A stretch of 64,000 bases of DNA, taken from contig NZ_JOID01000001.1 of NCBI RefSeq assembly GCF_000719865.1, positions 62,001-126,000 on the forward strand, in the 5' to 3' direction. The position numbers were made by a program, and so were the translations under genes. The notes under the pieces are model-generated. The model did not search any database and was not told where the DNA came from. It was given only the letters and a program-made list of their open reading frames with translations. The stretch is from Streptomyces albus subsp. albus (lineage in GTDB: Bacteria > Actinomycetota > Actinomycetes > Streptomycetales > Streptomycetaceae). Of this stretch, positions 14,641 through 23,812 are shown piece by piece; the stretch's first letter is position 1, and the number at the start of each line of letters is the position of its first letter.

Positions 14641-15320
14641 GCTGCGCCTTCCTTGTCGTGCCGGATGGCGGCTACGTCGATGGGGCCACCGGAGAGTTCG
14701 TTGACGCGCTCGACCCAGGCGGCGTGCTCGGCCGCCCGGTCGGCGCGGAAGCCGGAGTCGAGGAGTCTGCCGCCCAGCTCCCAGGTGATCACCAGCAGGC
14801 CGTTCTCGGTGAGGACCTTGCCGGCGATGCCCTTGTCGAGGCGGGCGCCGCGCAGGTCCCCGGCCGGGATGCGGAAGTCGCGGGCTCCGGGGCGCACGAC
14901 GTCGAGTCCGGCGTCGGTGAGGGTGAGCTCCGCGCGGCTGCGGGTGCCGAGGCCGTGGGCGACGATCCGGTCGAGCCACTGCCCGGCGGTCGTGGAGCCG
15001 TGGTAGCGGCCGGTGAGCGTGAGCCGCGGCGGCTCGTGCGGCGCCGTGCCCTGCCCGGTGTCCCGCTCCGTGCCCTGCTCGGGGACGGCGGCGGGCTCGG
15101 GCAGGTCGGACTGGAGGGTTCCGCGCCACTTCCAGCCCTGGCGCATCAGCCAGTACAGCAGCGCCACGAAGAGCAGCAGGCCGACGACCCAGCCGATCCG
15201 GTCGGCCCAGTCGGTGACCTCCTGGGACCGCGGCTCCGCGGCGAGGTCCGCGAGGGGCGTCAGGGGCGCGGCCAGGGCCGTCGCCGTCAGGGTTGTGAGT
15301 GTTGCCGTTGTCACCGTCAC
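14637..15320 (-). CDS. Membrane-anchored PH-like domain protein in the pyr operon
   Basis: 227 residues, starting at GTG 15320. One clear transmembrane helix (about residues 43-61, [20 protein letters not shown]) follows an Ala/Leu/Thr-rich N-terminus that could be a signal anchor. The C-terminal half (residues ~95-215) is a beta-rich soluble domain resembling bacterial PH-like folds ([42 protein letters not shown]). It overlaps pyrC by 4 nt upstream and carA by 4 nt downstream, so it is fixed in the operon. No enzymatic motif is visible; its role in pyrimidine metabolism is unknown. Confidence 0.85.
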   Translation of the reverse strand: MTVTTATLTTLTATALAAPLTPLADLAAEPRSQEVTDWADRIGWVVGLLLFVALLYWLMRQGWKWRGTLQSDLPEPAAVPEQGTERDTGQGTAPHEPPRLTLTGRYHGSTTAGQWLDRIVAHGLGTRSRAELTLTDAGLDVVRPGARDFRIPAGDLRGARLDKGIAGKVLTENGLLVITWELGGRLLDSGFRADRAAEHAAWVERVNELSGGPIDVAAIRHDKEGAA

Positions 15321-16621
15321 GCCAGCTTTCCGTCCACGACCGTCGCGCGGCCCCGCAGGAAGGTGTGCGTCACACGTCCCGGCAGCTCACGGCCCTGGTA
15401 GGGGGTGTTGCGGCTGCGGGAGGCGAAGCCCGCGGGGTCCACCACTCCACGGTAAGCGGGGTCGAGCAGGGTCAGGTTCGCGGGCTCACCGGGGGCGACC
15501 GGCCGGCCGTGTCCGCGGAGGCGTCCGATGGCGGCCGGGCGGAAGGACATCCGGTCGGCGACGCCCGCCCAGTCGAGCAGGCCGGTGTCGACCATCGTGT
15601 GCTGGACGACGGAGAGCGCGGTCTCCAGGCCGACCATGCCCATGGCCGCGGCGCCCCACTCGCAGTCCTTGTCCTCGTGGGGGTGCGGGGCGTGGTCGGT
15701 GGCGACGCAGTCGATGGTGCCGTCGGCGAGGGCCGCGCGCAGGGCCATCACGTCGGCCTCGGTGCGCAGCGGCGGGTTGACCTTGTAGACGGGGTCGTAC
15801 GAGCGGACGAGCTCGTCGGTGAGCAGCAGGTGGTGCGGGGTGACCTCGGCGGTCACGTTCCAGCCCTTGGACTTGGCCCAGCGGATGATCTCGACCGAGC
15901 CGGCGGTGGAGACGTGGCAGACGTGCAGCCGGGAGCCGACGTGCGCGGCGAGCAGCACGTCGCGGGCGATGACCGACTCCTCGGCGACGGCGGGCCAGCC
16001 GCCCAGGCCGAGTTCGGCGGAGACGACGCCCTCGTTCATCTGGGCGCCCTCGGTGAGCCGGGGCTCCTGGGCGTGCTGGGCGATGACGCCGTCGAACGCC
16101 TTCACGTACTCCAGGGCCCGGCGCATGATCACGGCGTCGTCGACGCACTTGCCGTCGTCGGAGAAGATCCGGACCCCGGCGGCGGAGTCGTGCATGGCGC
16201 CGAGTTCGGCGAGCTGCTTGCCCTCCAGGCCGACGGTGACGGCACCGACCGGCTGGACGTCGCAGTAGCCGGACTCCTTGCCGAGCCGCCAGACCTGCTC
16301 GACGACACCGGCGGTGTCGGCGACGGGGAAGGTGTTGGCCATGGCGTGCACGGCGGTGTAGCCGCCGGCCGCCGCCGCGCGGGTGCCGGTGAGGACGGTC
16401 TCGGAGTCCTCGCGGCCGGGTTCGCGCAGATGGGTGTGGAGGTCGACGAGGCCGGGCAGCAGGATCTGCCCCGCGGCCTCCACGACGGCGGCGCCGGGGG
16501 CCTCCAGGCCGGTGCCGGTCTCCGCGACGGTGCCGCCGTCGATCAGGACGTCCAGCGGCTCGCCGCCGAGGAGGCGCGCACCGCGGATCAGGGTCTTCTT
16601 CGGCTCGCTCGTGGCGCTCAT
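15317..16621 (-). CDS. pyrC: Dihydroorotase
   Basis: 434 residues. Cyclises N-carbamoyl-aspartate to dihydroorotate; zinc amidohydrolase. The metal site begins with [10 protein letters not shown] (H62, H64), further ligands lie in HAQEPRL and VCHVSTAGS, and CVATDHAPH supplies the catalytic Asp. It has the long type I form. The ATG start is 2 nt downstream of the pyrB stop, and its stop overlaps the start of the next gene (GTGA). Confidence 0.97.
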   Translation of the reverse strand: MSATSEPKKTLIRGARLLGGEPLDVLIDGGTVAETGTGLEAPGAAVVEAAGQILLPGLVDLHTHLREPGREDSETVLTGTRAAAAGGYTAVHAMANTFPVADTAGVVEQVWRLGKESGYCDVQPVGAVTVGLEGKQLAELGAMHDSAAGVRIFSDDGKCVDDAVIMRRALEYVKAFDGVIAQHAQEPRLTEGAQMNEGVVSAELGLGGWPAVAEESVIARDVLLAAHVGSRLHVCHVSTAGSVEIIRWAKSKGWNVTAEVTPHHLLLTDELVRSYDPVYKVNPPLRTEADVMALRAALADGTIDCVATDHAPHPHEDKDCEWGAAAMGMVGLETALSVVQHTMVDTGLLDWAGVADRMSFRPAAIGRLRGHGRPVAPGEPANLTLLDPAYRGVVDPAGFASRSRNTPYQGRELPGRVTHTFLRGRATVVDGKLA

Positions 16622-16623
16622 GG

Positions 16624-17652
16624 TCAGGCGTTCTCCTCGGTGCGGGTGGTGGTGTCGGGGGTGCCGGTGACGGCGGGTCCGGCACCGCCGAGCAGCAGGT
16701 AGAGCACGGCCATCCGGATGCTGACGCCGTTGGCCACCTGTTCGACGGCGGTGCACCGCTCGGAGTCGGCGACCTCGGCGGTGATCTCCATGCCGCGGTT
16801 CATCGGGCCGGGGTGCATCACGATGGCGTGGCCGGGCATCCGGGCCATCCGGTCGCTGTTCAGGCCGTAGCGGCGGGCGTACTCGCGCTCGGTGGGGAAG
16901 AAGGCGGCGTTCATCCGCTCCCGCTGCACGCGGAGCATCATCACGGCGTCGGACTTGGCCAGGACGGCGTCCAGGTCGTAGGAGACCTCGCAGGGCCAGT
17001 TCCCGGCGCCGATCGGCACCAGCGTCGGCGGGGCGACGAGGGTGACCTCGGCGCCCAGGGTGGTGAGCAGATGGACGTTGGAACGGGCGACGCGGCTGTG
17101 CAGCACGTCCCCGACGATGGTGATCCGGCGGCCGGCCAGGTCGCGGCCCGTGCCGTCGCCGGGGGCGCCGTGGGGCACCGGGCCGCCGTCGGGGGCGCCC
17201 GCGAGGTGGCGGCGCATGGTGAAGGCGTCGAGCAGGGCCTGGGTGGGGTGCTCGTGGGTGCCGTCGCCGGCGTTGACGACCGAGCCGCCGATCCAGCCGG
17301 AGGTGGCGAGGCGGTGCGGGGCGCCGGAGTCGTGGTGGCGGATGACGACGGCGTCGGCGCCCATCGCCTCCAGGGTGAGCGCGGTGTCCTTGAGGGACTC
17401 GCCCTTGGAGACCGAGGAGCCCTTGGCGGAGAAGTTGATGACGTCGGCGGAGAGCCGCTTGGCGGCGGCCTCGAAGGAGATCCGGGTCCGCGTCGAGTCC
17501 TCGAAGAAGAGGTTGACGACCGTACGGCCGCGCAGGGTGGGGAGCTTCTTGATCGGCCGGTCGGCGACCCGGGCCATCTCCTCGGCGGTGTCGAGGATGA
17601 GGACGGCGTCGTCACGGGTGAGATCCGCGGCCGAGGTGAGGTGGCGCTGCAT
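16624..17652 (-). CDS. pyrB: Aspartate carbamoyltransferase catalytic subunit
   Basis: 342 residues. Couples aspartate and carbamoyl phosphate, the first committed pyrimidine step. Carbamoyl-phosphate motif [18 protein letters not shown]; also [23 protein letters not shown] and [16 protein letters not shown]; aspartate site [11 protein letters not shown] and [11 protein letters not shown]. No pyrI-like regulatory subunit is seen. About 30 extra residues (around 170-190, Gly/Pro/Asp-rich) are inserted in a surface loop. It is separated from pyrR by a 232-nt GC-rich spacer. Confidence 0.97.
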   Translation of the reverse strand: MQRHLTSAADLTRDDAVLILDTAEEMARVADRPIKKLPTLRGRTVVNLFFEDSTRTRISFEAAAKRLSADVINFSAKGSSVSKGESLKDTALTLEAMGADAVVIRHHDSGAPHRLATSGWIGGSVVNAGDGTHEHPTQALLDAFTMRRHLAGAPDGGPVPHGAPGDGTGRDLAGRRITIVGDVLHSRVARSNVHLLTTLGAEVTLVAPPTLVPIGAGNWPCEVSYDLDAVLAKSDAVMMLRVQRERMNAAFFPTEREYARRYGLNSDRMARMPGHAIVMHPGPMNRGMEITAEVADSERCTAVEQVANGVSIRMAVLYLLLGGAGPAVTGTPDTTTRTEENA

Positions 17653-17851
17653 CCGGTGCTCCGTGGGAGTGGGATCGGGAACGGTGTGCGGGCTTCGCGG
17701 TGCTGCGGTCCCGGCACGGCCGGGAGGGCGGCCGGGGCCCGTCCGGGCTCGTCCGGCTCGTACCGGCGCGGCCGGGCCGGGACCGGACCCGGAGGTTCCG
17801 GTACGGCGGCGCGGACGGGCCCGGACAGGTGCGGCCGGTGCCGTGCGGGGT

Positions 17852-17871
17852 GCCGGGCGCGCGGGCCCGGC
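17852..17871 (-). terminator. Hairpin downstream of pyrR
   Basis: 7-bp stem (17852-17858 with 17865-17871), 6-nt loop, 14 nt past the pyrR stop, in the 232-nt spacer ahead of pyrB. A longer pairing CGGTCCCGGC (17706-17715) with GCCGGGACCG (17776-17785) is possible in the same spacer. It may be an attenuator or a processing structure. Confidence 0.4.
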
Positions 17872-17884
17872 GCGGCGCGGGGCG

Positions 17885-18490
17885 CTACCGCTCGCCGGGC
17901 GGGACGGTCCCGCGCCGGCCGAGGAGCACGCTGTCGCGGCCGTCCTCCTCGGTGAGCTGGACCCTGACCGTCTCCCGCAGCGAGGTGGGGAGGTTCTTGC
18001 CGACGTAGTCCGCGCGGATCGGCAGCTCGCGGTGGCCCCGGTCCACGAGGACGGCGAGCTGCACGGCGCGCGGACGGCCGATGTCGCCGAGGGCGTCGAG
18101 GGCGGCGCGGATCGTCCGGCCGGAGAAGAGCACGTCGTCGACGAGGACGACCAGCTTCCCGTCGATCCCGTCGGCGGGGATGTCGGTGCGGGCGAGCGCG
18201 CGGGCCGGGCGGAGCCGCAGGTCGTCGCGGTACATGGTGATGTCCAGCGACCCGGCGGCCTGCGGGCGGCCGGTGATCTCCTCCAGCTTGGCCGCGAGGC
18301 GGCGGGCGAGGAAGACTCCGCGGGTGGGGATGCCGAGCAGTATGACGTCTTCGGCGCCCTTGGCGCGTTCGACGATCTCGTGCGCGATGCGGGTCAGGAC
18401 CCGGGCGATGTCCGGGGCCTCCAGCACGGGGCGGGCGGGCGGGACCGGCGGGCCGGACTCGGCGGATTCAGCAGGTGAGGATGCGTCCAT
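17885..18490 (-). CDS. pyrR: Pyrimidine operon regulator / uracil phosphoribosyltransferase
   Basis: 201 residues. PyrR senses UMP/PRPP and controls pyr genes; in actinobacteria it is thought to act at translation of its own leader. The PRPP loop [19 protein letters not shown] and the segment [16 protein letters not shown] are clear, as is IPTRG...MYRDDL. The first ~25 residues form a Pro/Ser/Glu-rich extension. AGGAGG lies about 10 nt upstream of ATG 18490. It heads the pyr operon and is divergent from bldD. Confidence 0.95.
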   Translation of the reverse strand: MDASSPAESAESGPPVPPARPVLEAPDIARVLTRIAHEIVERAKGAEDVILLGIPTRGVFLARRLAAKLEEITGRPQAAGSLDITMYRDDLRLRPARALARTDIPADGIDGKLVVLVDDVLFSGRTIRAALDALGDIGRPRAVQLAVLVDRGHRELPIRADYVGKNLPTSLRETVRVQLTEEDGRDSVLLGRRGTVPPGER

Positions 18491-18823
18491 GGGAAACGGA
18501 CCTCCTTCTCCGCCTCACGGGACGGATGTTAAAGGACGTCGGGGATCGTGCCCGGTGAACGATACCAGGGCGGGTGCGCACGGCGGGCGGCGGCCCGGGG
18601 CGGGAGGAAACGGCCCCCGGCGCGGGCCCGGCCGGGCTCCCGCCGCCGGGGGTGAGCGCGGAAGCCCGCCCGACCGTACGGAACGCTGTACGGGTGGGGG
18701 TACCGGGGCCGGGCGGAGGCGCCCCACGTCCGGGCCGGATCCCGGTGGGACCCCCTCCGCTTGACGAAGCAGAATTACGCTGCGTAACATCACAGTGAGT
18801 TACCAATTCGTCCGGGGAGCTAT
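18491..18823. other. Divergent pyrR-bldD intergenic region
   Basis: 333 nt holding the start signals of both genes. The bldD promoter and dyad lie at 18761-18803. The stretch next to pyrR contains its AGGAGG and presumably the PyrR-responsive leader. The middle part (18560-18750) is GC-rich without clear features. Confidence 0.6.
18761..18803 (+). promoter_or_regulatory. bldD promoter with overlapping dyad
   Basis: TTGACG (18761-18766) and TAACAT (18785-18790), 18-nt spacing. A dyad overlaps the -10 and the likely start: GTAAC (18784-18788) with GTTAC (18799-18803), containing TCACAGTGA (18790-18798). BldD is known to repress its own gene through a pseudo-palindromic site in the promoter; this dyad is the obvious candidate. 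Confidence 0.6.
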
Positions 18824-19324
18824 ATGTCCAGCGAATACGCCAAACAGCTCGGAGCCAAGCTTCGCGCCATCCGCACGCAGCAGGGCCTTTCCCTCCACGG
18901 CGTGGAGGAGAAGTCCCAGGGCCGCTGGAAGGCCGTCGTCGTCGGCTCCTACGAGCGGGGCGACCGTGCGGTGACCGTGCAGCGTCTTGCCGAGCTCGCG
19001 GACTTCTACGGCGTCCCCGTGCAGGAGCTCCTGCCGGGCACCACGCCCGGAGGCGCCGCCGAGCCGCCGCCGAAACTGGTCCTGGACCTGGAGCGGCTCG
19101 CCCATGTGCCCCAGGAGAAGGCCGGCCCGCTCCAGCGGTACGCGGCGACGATCCAGAGCCAGCGCGGCGACTACAACGGCAAGGTCCTCTCGATCCGCCA
19201 GGACGACCTGCGCACGCTCGCGGTGATCTACGACCAGTCCCCCTCGGTGCTCACCGAGCAGCTGATCAGCTGGGGCGTCCTGGACGCGGACGCCCGCCGC
19301 GCCGTCCAGCACGAGGACGCCTGA
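18824..19324 (+). CDS. bldD: Developmental master regulator BldD
   Basis: 166 residues. Dimeric repressor of sporulation genes in vegetative Streptomyces, activated by tetrameric cyclic di-GMP. The N-terminal HTH_3 DNA-binding domain covers residues ~1-70 (LGAKLRAIRTQQGLSLHGVE, GSYERGDRAVTVQRL). The C-terminal domain carries the c-di-GMP signature RxD-X8-RxxD as R114-G-D116 and R125-Q-D-D128, intact here. GGGGAG lies 4 nt upstream of ATG. It is divergent from pyrR and followed by a hairpin. Alternatives are unlikely given near-complete identity to remembered BldD sequence. Confidence 0.97.
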   Translation: MSSEYAKQLGAKLRAIRTQQGLSLHGVEEKSQGRWKAVVVGSYERGDRAVTVQRLAELADFYGVPVQELLPGTTPGGAAEPPPKLVLDLERLAHVPQEKAGPLQRYAATIQSQRGDYNGKVLSIRQDDLRTLAVIYDQSPSVLTEQLISWGVLDADARRAVQHEDA

Positions 19325-19852
19325 CCGCTTGGACGGTTCCGGTCACCGGGGCCCGGTCACGGGGCGGCGCCGGTGATCGGAACCGTTCGTCCTTGAGCAC
19401 GCTCCCGCCGGGGCGGTGGGGTACTTGCACACCTCGCCGCCCTGCGGCGTTCCCCGGCCGCTTCGCGGGCCTCCCCCGCCGCGGTGCGGGGATTCCCGGC
19501 GGCATCGCGGCCCGCCCGGCTGTCCGCTGGTCGCGTCGGCGGTTGTGCGCCGCCCCGGGCGAGCGGTCGCGCACGACCAGCAGGGCGGTCGTGAGGGCGG
19601 CCGCCGCGGAGCCCCCGTCGGCCGCCGCCGCAGGTCTGTGGAATCGGCGCCGAGGCCCGTCTCGGGCCGCGGGAGCGCCGCCACGGCCTGCCGTCCGTAG
19701 CCGGCGCGCTCCCGCCCTCGCGCTGGGCGAGACACTTATCACGTACGGTAACACCCTTACTGTGTCCGGGAGTTGACCACGGGATCCCCCCGCCGGACAG
19801 CTCCCGCCGGTTGACCCCGCCGATCAGCCCCCTGTCGGCCGGCCCTCCCCCG
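19325..19852. other. Long convergent intergenic region after bldD
   Basis: 528 nt between plus-strand bldD and the minus-strand decarboxylase-like gene. It holds the bldD terminator (19333-19386), then GC-rich sequence with no convincing codon pattern, then an AT-richer island (about 19731-19777) containing CACTTATCACGTACGGTAAC and ACACCCTTACTGTGTC. The purpose of the island is not explained by the neighbouring gene ends. Confidence 0.5.
19333..19386 (+). terminator. bldD terminator hairpin
   Basis: 17-nt arms (19333-19349 and 19370-19386) pair with one mismatch around a 20-nt loop, starting 9 nt after the bldD stop. The arms contain the same ACGGTTCCG/CGGAACCGT core seen upstream of metK. 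Confidence 0.7.
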
Positions 19853-21433
19853 TCAGCCCCCCTCCCCCGACGGGCCCTCCGCCTCCCGTGCGGGCGGCAC
19901 GGCGGGTTCCGGGTGGTAGAGGCGTCCGATGACCTCGGGAAGCAGCCGCTCGGTCAGGCGCGGCGGCAGCGCCTGGAGGACGGCCAGGACCGGCGCCATC
20001 CGCTCCGGAAGGGCGCCGTCCGCTCCGATCCCGGCCAGCGTGAGGGCCAGTTCCACCTCCTCGGGGCCGAGGGCGTCCGGGTCGAGCCCGGCCGCCGCCT
20101 CCACCAGAGCCGGATCGACCGCGGCCGGGCCCAGCGCCCGGGCCCGTGCCACGGCCCTCCCGAGATCGGACAGCAGCGAGTGAACCGTCTCCTCCCCCGC
20201 CACCGCCGCCGTGACGGTGAGATGAAGGTTGGCCGGGGAGCCGCCGAAGGCGGGCTGCGGCTGGAGGTACCAGCCGTCCGCCCGGATCTCGTCGGCCACC
20301 ACGAAGACGTCCAGAAGGGCGGGGTCCTCGGCGGCCACCGCGATCAGGGAGGCCTCGGGGCGGGCCAGCACGCGGAGGCCGTCGATGGCGCCGATCCCGG
20401 CGGCGAGGGAGGCCGTCGCCTCGTGCACGCGGCGGGAGAGCTCGGTGTAGCCGTCGGTGCCGATGTGTTCCAGCACGGCCCAGGCCGCCGCGAGCGGGCC
20501 CGCGGACTTGGTGCCCTGGAGCGTGGCGTTGACGACGGGATAGCCGGGCCAGGAGGCATGCGCGAACCAGCCGTGCCGGCGCAGCTCCGCGTCCCGGAAG
20601 AGCAGCACGGAGGCGCCCTTGGCCGTATAGCCGTACTTGTGCAGGTCCACGGAGAGCGAGGTGACCCCGGGGACGGAGAGGTCGAAGGCCGGCGGGTGCG
20701 GGACGCCGTCCGCGTGGCGCAGATGGCCCAGGTACCAGCCGCCGATGCAGGCGTCGACGTGGCAGAGCACGCCGCGGCGCTCCGCCTCCGCCGCCACCTC
20801 GGCGACCGGGTCGATGACGCCGTGGGCGTAGGACGGCGCCGAGACGACGACCAGGGCGGTGTCGGGGGTGACCGCCGCCGCGAGGTCCTCCGGGCGGGCC
20901 CGGTACGTCACCGGGTCGACGGGCACGGAGACGGTGCGCAGCCCGAAGAGGGCCGCGGCCTTGTGGAAGGCCGCGTGGACGGTGGTGGGCAGGACGAGTT
21001 CGGGGGACGTGACGCCGCGCGTGCGCCGGGCGTGCTCGCGGGCGGTCAGCACGGCGAGCAGGCAGCTCTCGGTGCCCCCGCTGGTGAAGGTGCCCGCCGT
21101 CTCCGGGCCGCCGCCGAGCAGCCGGGCGGCGCGGCCCACGACGGCGTTCTCCAGCGTGACGACGCTGGGGAAGGCGGTCATGTCGAGCCCGTTGACCCCG
21201 GCGAACCGCGCCTGCGCGGCGGCGGCGAGCTCCTCGACGCCGTCGAGGCCGGAGTCGTAGACGTAGGCCATGGTGCGGCCGCCGCGCACGGGCAGATCGG
21301 TCTCGCGCAAGGCGTCGAGCCGGCCGAGGAGGCCGCGCGGGTCCGCGCCCCGCGCCACGGGGCCGGGGTGCGGACCGCGGCCGGCCGGGCTCGCGGACCG
21401 GCCGGGGCCGGCGGGAGGGGTGGAGGCGGTCAT
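19853..21433 (-). CDS. PLP-dependent decarboxylase / sphingosine-phosphate-lyase-like enzyme
   Basis: 526 residues from ATG 21433 (GGAG upstream). Fold-type I PLP enzyme of the group II decarboxylase superfamily. Visible are TFTSGGTES (residues 115-123), HVDACIGGWYLGH (Asp at ~227) and the Schiff-base lysine in SVDLHKYGYTAKG (K266). SVDLHKYGYTAKG and the LQGTKSAGPLAAAW segment resemble sphingosine-1-phosphate lyases more than glutamate decarboxylases. A C-terminal extension of ~90 residues (LGPEEVELALTLAGIGADG...) is predicted helical. Substrate unknown. It lies 131 nt downstream of a transporter gene on the same strand. Both appear inserted between bldD and nusB. Confidence 0.85.
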   Translation of the reverse strand: MTASTPPAGPGRSASPAGRGPHPGPVARGADPRGLLGRLDALRETDLPVRGGRTMAYVYDSGLDGVEELAAAAQARFAGVNGLDMTAFPSVVTLENAVVGRAARLLGGGPETAGTFTSGGTESCLLAVLTAREHARRTRGVTSPELVLPTTVHAAFHKAAALFGLRTVSVPVDPVTYRARPEDLAAAVTPDTALVVVSAPSYAHGVIDPVAEVAAEAERRGVLCHVDACIGGWYLGHLRHADGVPHPPAFDLSVPGVTSLSVDLHKYGYTAKGASVLLFRDAELRRHGWFAHASWPGYPVVNATLQGTKSAGPLAAAWAVLEHIGTDGYTELSRRVHEATASLAAGIGAIDGLRVLARPEASLIAVAAEDPALLDVFVVADEIRADGWYLQPQPAFGGSPANLHLTVTAAVAGEETVHSLLSDLGRAVARARALGPAAVDPALVEAAAGLDPDALGPEEVELALTLAGIGADGALPERMAPVLAVLQALPPRLTERLLPEVIGRLYHPEPAVPPAREAEGPSGEGG

Positions 21434-21564
21434 GGGGGTCTCCGTCACGTCGGGGGTCTGGGGGCCGTGGCGTGGAAGGGTGCGGCGGCGGGCGGGGTCG
21501 CGGCCCGGAGGCGCGGGCCGGCCGGCGCCGGCGCGGCGGGGCGGCGGGGCGGCGGGCGTCACGG

Positions 21565-23214
21565 TCATCCGGAAGGTCCCGCCGAGGGGCCCGCTGCGGC
21601 CTGTCCGCCGCACGGCTCACCGGGTGAACCTCCGCTGCCCCGGGGCGGCTCGGGGCCGGGGCCCGCATCGGCCGGACGGTCCCGCGCAGGGCCGGAGGCC
21701 GGGCCGGGCGGGGCGGGCGCGGGCGCGGAGGCCGGCCCCGGCCCCGTTCGCGGCCCCGTTCCCGGCCCCGGCACCGAGGGGGACACCGCTCCGGGTACCG
21801 GCGCGGGTGCGGGAGCAGCCCGGGTCGCCGCGTCCCGGAGGGCGTTCAGCTTGTCCTCCGTCAGGTCGTAGCGGGCCAGCAGCGGGAGGCTGAGCAGCAG
21901 GAGCAGAGCGGGGAGGGCGCCGAAGCCGGTGACGATCGCGGTGAGCGCCGAATCGGGCTGGGCCACCCGGTGCCCGGCGTCGGAGGAGACGAAGCCGCCC
22001 GCCGCCAGGACGAGTCCGTAGAGCCCGGGGCCGACGGCGAGGCCCAGGGTCTCCCCCGCCGTCCAGAGGCCGGTGAAGAGGCCCGCCCGGCGGCGGCCGC
22101 TGGTGAAGGCGTCGGCGGCGATGGCGTCGCCCAGCATGGCCAGCGGCAGCATCTGCATGCCCGCGTAGCCGATTCCGGCGAGGGCGACGGCCGCGTAGAC
22201 CGCCCCGCCGGGCAGTTCGCGGGCGAAGGCGACCGTCGCGGCCCCGGCCAGGAAGCAGCCGGAGGCGGCTAGGGCGGCGGAGCGCTTGCCGGTGCGGCGG
22301 CCCACGGCCAGCCAGAGCGGCATCGCGAGCAGCGAGGGCACGATCAGGCAGGCGAAGAGGACGCTGGTGGCGGAGGGCCGGTGGAGGATGTACGTGGCGA
22401 AGTACTGGGTGCCGGCCAGCATCAGGCCCGTCGCGGCGGCCTGGGTGACGAAGGCGGCGAGCAGCCGGGCGAAGGGCCGGTTGCCGCGGGCCGCCCGGAG
22501 CTGCGCCCGCAGGCCGGGTTCGCTCGTCACCCGCAGCACGGCGGGGGCGCGTGCCGTCGCGGCGAAGGCGGCCAGCATCCCGGCGCAGAGCACGGCGCCG
22601 ATGACGGCCCCCATCAGCCGGTAGCCGCCGGGCGAGCCGTGGTCGTCGCCGGAGGCGCCGGCCAGGAGCGGCGCCAGCGCGCCGGAGAGCAGGATGGCGG
22701 CGCCGAGGAAGGCGACCCGCCAGCTCATGACGCGGGCGCGCTCGTCCGGGTCGGCGGTGAGCTCGGCGGGCAGGGCCACGTACGGGACCTGGAAGCAGGC
22801 GTAGCCGGTGGCGGTCAGCAGGAAGAGCACGGCGACGTATCCGGCGGCCCAGCCGCGCTCCAGGTCCGGGGCGGCGAACATCGCGGCGAAGCAGAGCGGC
22901 ATGGTGAGCGCGCCCAGCAGCATCCAGGGGCGGCGCGGACCCCAGCGGTGCGCGGTGCGGTCGGAGAGGCTGCCGATCCACGGGTTGAGCAGGACGTCCC
23001 ACGCCTTGGGCAGGAAGACGAGGAGGCCGGCGAGGCCGGCGGTGACGCCGAGGATGTCGGTGAGGTAGTAGAGCAGCAGCAGGCCCGGGACGGTCCCGAA
23101 GGTGCCGGTGGCGAAGGACCCGAGGCCGTAGCCGATCCTGACCCGGGCGGCCAGGGGGCCGCCACCCGTGCCGGCGGCCACCGGCCCGGAGTTGTCGTGA
23201 TCATGCTCGGGCAT
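21565..23214 (-). CDS. GPH/MFS-type cation symporter
   Basis: 549 residues. About 12 transmembrane helices occupy residues ~25-455. Family features of the glycoside-pentoside-hexuronide (MelB-like) group are GYGLGSFATGTFGTVPG, LLYYLTDILGVTAGLAGLL, WDVLLNPWIGSLSDRT with the RWGPRRPWML loop, and QVPYVALPAELT. Substrate cannot be told. The last ~90 residues are a soluble Pro/Ala/Gly tail, unusual for the family. ATG 23214 is the start. The adjacent decarboxylase-like gene suggests import of its substrate or export of its product, by inference. Confidence 0.88.
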   Translation of the reverse strand: MPEHDHDNSGPVAAGTGGGPLAARVRIGYGLGSFATGTFGTVPGLLLLYYLTDILGVTAGLAGLLVFLPKAWDVLLNPWIGSLSDRTAHRWGPRRPWMLLGALTMPLCFAAMFAAPDLERGWAAGYVAVLFLLTATGYACFQVPYVALPAELTADPDERARVMSWRVAFLGAAILLSGALAPLLAGASGDDHGSPGGYRLMGAVIGAVLCAGMLAAFAATARAPAVLRVTSEPGLRAQLRAARGNRPFARLLAAFVTQAAATGLMLAGTQYFATYILHRPSATSVLFACLIVPSLLAMPLWLAVGRRTGKRSAALAASGCFLAGAATVAFARELPGGAVYAAVALAGIGYAGMQMLPLAMLGDAIAADAFTSGRRRAGLFTGLWTAGETLGLAVGPGLYGLVLAAGGFVSSDAGHRVAQPDSALTAIVTGFGALPALLLLLSLPLLARYDLTEDKLNALRDAATRAAPAPAPVPGAVSPSVPGPGTGPRTGPGPASAPAPAPPGPASGPARDRPADAGPGPEPPRGSGGSPGEPCGGQAAAGPSAGPSG

Positions 23215-23381
23215 GCGGTGAACCTAGAGCACGGCGCGGAAACGCACCAGGCCCGCGGCGGAAGTCCGTTTCCCTTCGCGCCGCGGGCCGGGTGCGGTCC
23301 TGCGGTGTGTGCGGCTCCCCGGGCGGCTCGGCGCCGCGCGGGCCGGGGTGCCTGTCTCCGGGTCCGGGCCCGGGTCCGGGG

Positions 23382-23810
23382 CTAGGCCCGGCGGAGCCCC
23401 GGCTTCAGCTCCTTGAAGCGGCCCAGCAGACCGTTCACGAAGGCCGGCGAGTCGTCGGTGGAGAACTCCTTGGCGAGCTGCACCACCTCGTCGATGACCA
23501 CCGCGTCCGGTGTGTCGTCCTCCCAGATCAGCTCGTACGCGCCCAGCCGCAGCAGGCAGCGGTCGACGACGGGCATCCGGTCGAGGGTCCAGCCGACGGA
23601 GTAGGTGCCGATCAGCTCGTCGATGTGACGGGCGTGCTCGGCGTACCCCTCGACCAGTTGCAGGGTGTACTCGTTGACCGGCGGCTGCCGGTCGTCGGTC
23701 CGGGCGAGCCGCAGCCAGTCCGCGAGCACCGTGCGCACGGGCGCCCCGCGCTGGTCGGACTCGAAGAGGATCTGGAAGGCGCGCTTGCGGGCCTTGGTGC
23801 GGGCAGCCAC
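23382..23810 (-). CDS. nusB: Transcription antitermination factor NusB
   Basis: 142 residues, GTG start at 23810. With NusE/S10 it binds boxA of rRNA leaders for antitermination. Conserved parts: RTKARKRAFQILFESDQRG, the WTLDRMPVVDRCLLRLGAYEL segment (split as DRMPVVDRCLLRLGAYEL) and VVIDEVVQLAKEFSTDDSPAFVNGLL (as DEVVQLAKEFSTDDS). It starts 2 nt after the efp stop, the usual efp-nusB coupling. Confidence 0.97.
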   Translation of the reverse strand: MAARTKARKRAFQILFESDQRGAPVRTVLADWLRLARTDDRQPPVNEYTLQLVEGYAEHARHIDELIGTYSVGWTLDRMPVVDRCLLRLGAYELIWEDDTPDAVVIDEVVQLAKEFSTDDSPAFVNGLLGRFKELKPGLRRA

Positions 23811-23812
23811 GG

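Noticed and set aside
17653..17884. Small coding gene between pyrR and pyrB
   Set aside because: Only shadow frames rich in Pro/Gly/Arg; no start with a ribosome-binding site.
19266..19776. Short open frames on both strands after bldD
   Set aside because: No ribosome-binding sites, no domain, arginine/proline-rich composition; they overlap the terminator and low-complexity sequence.
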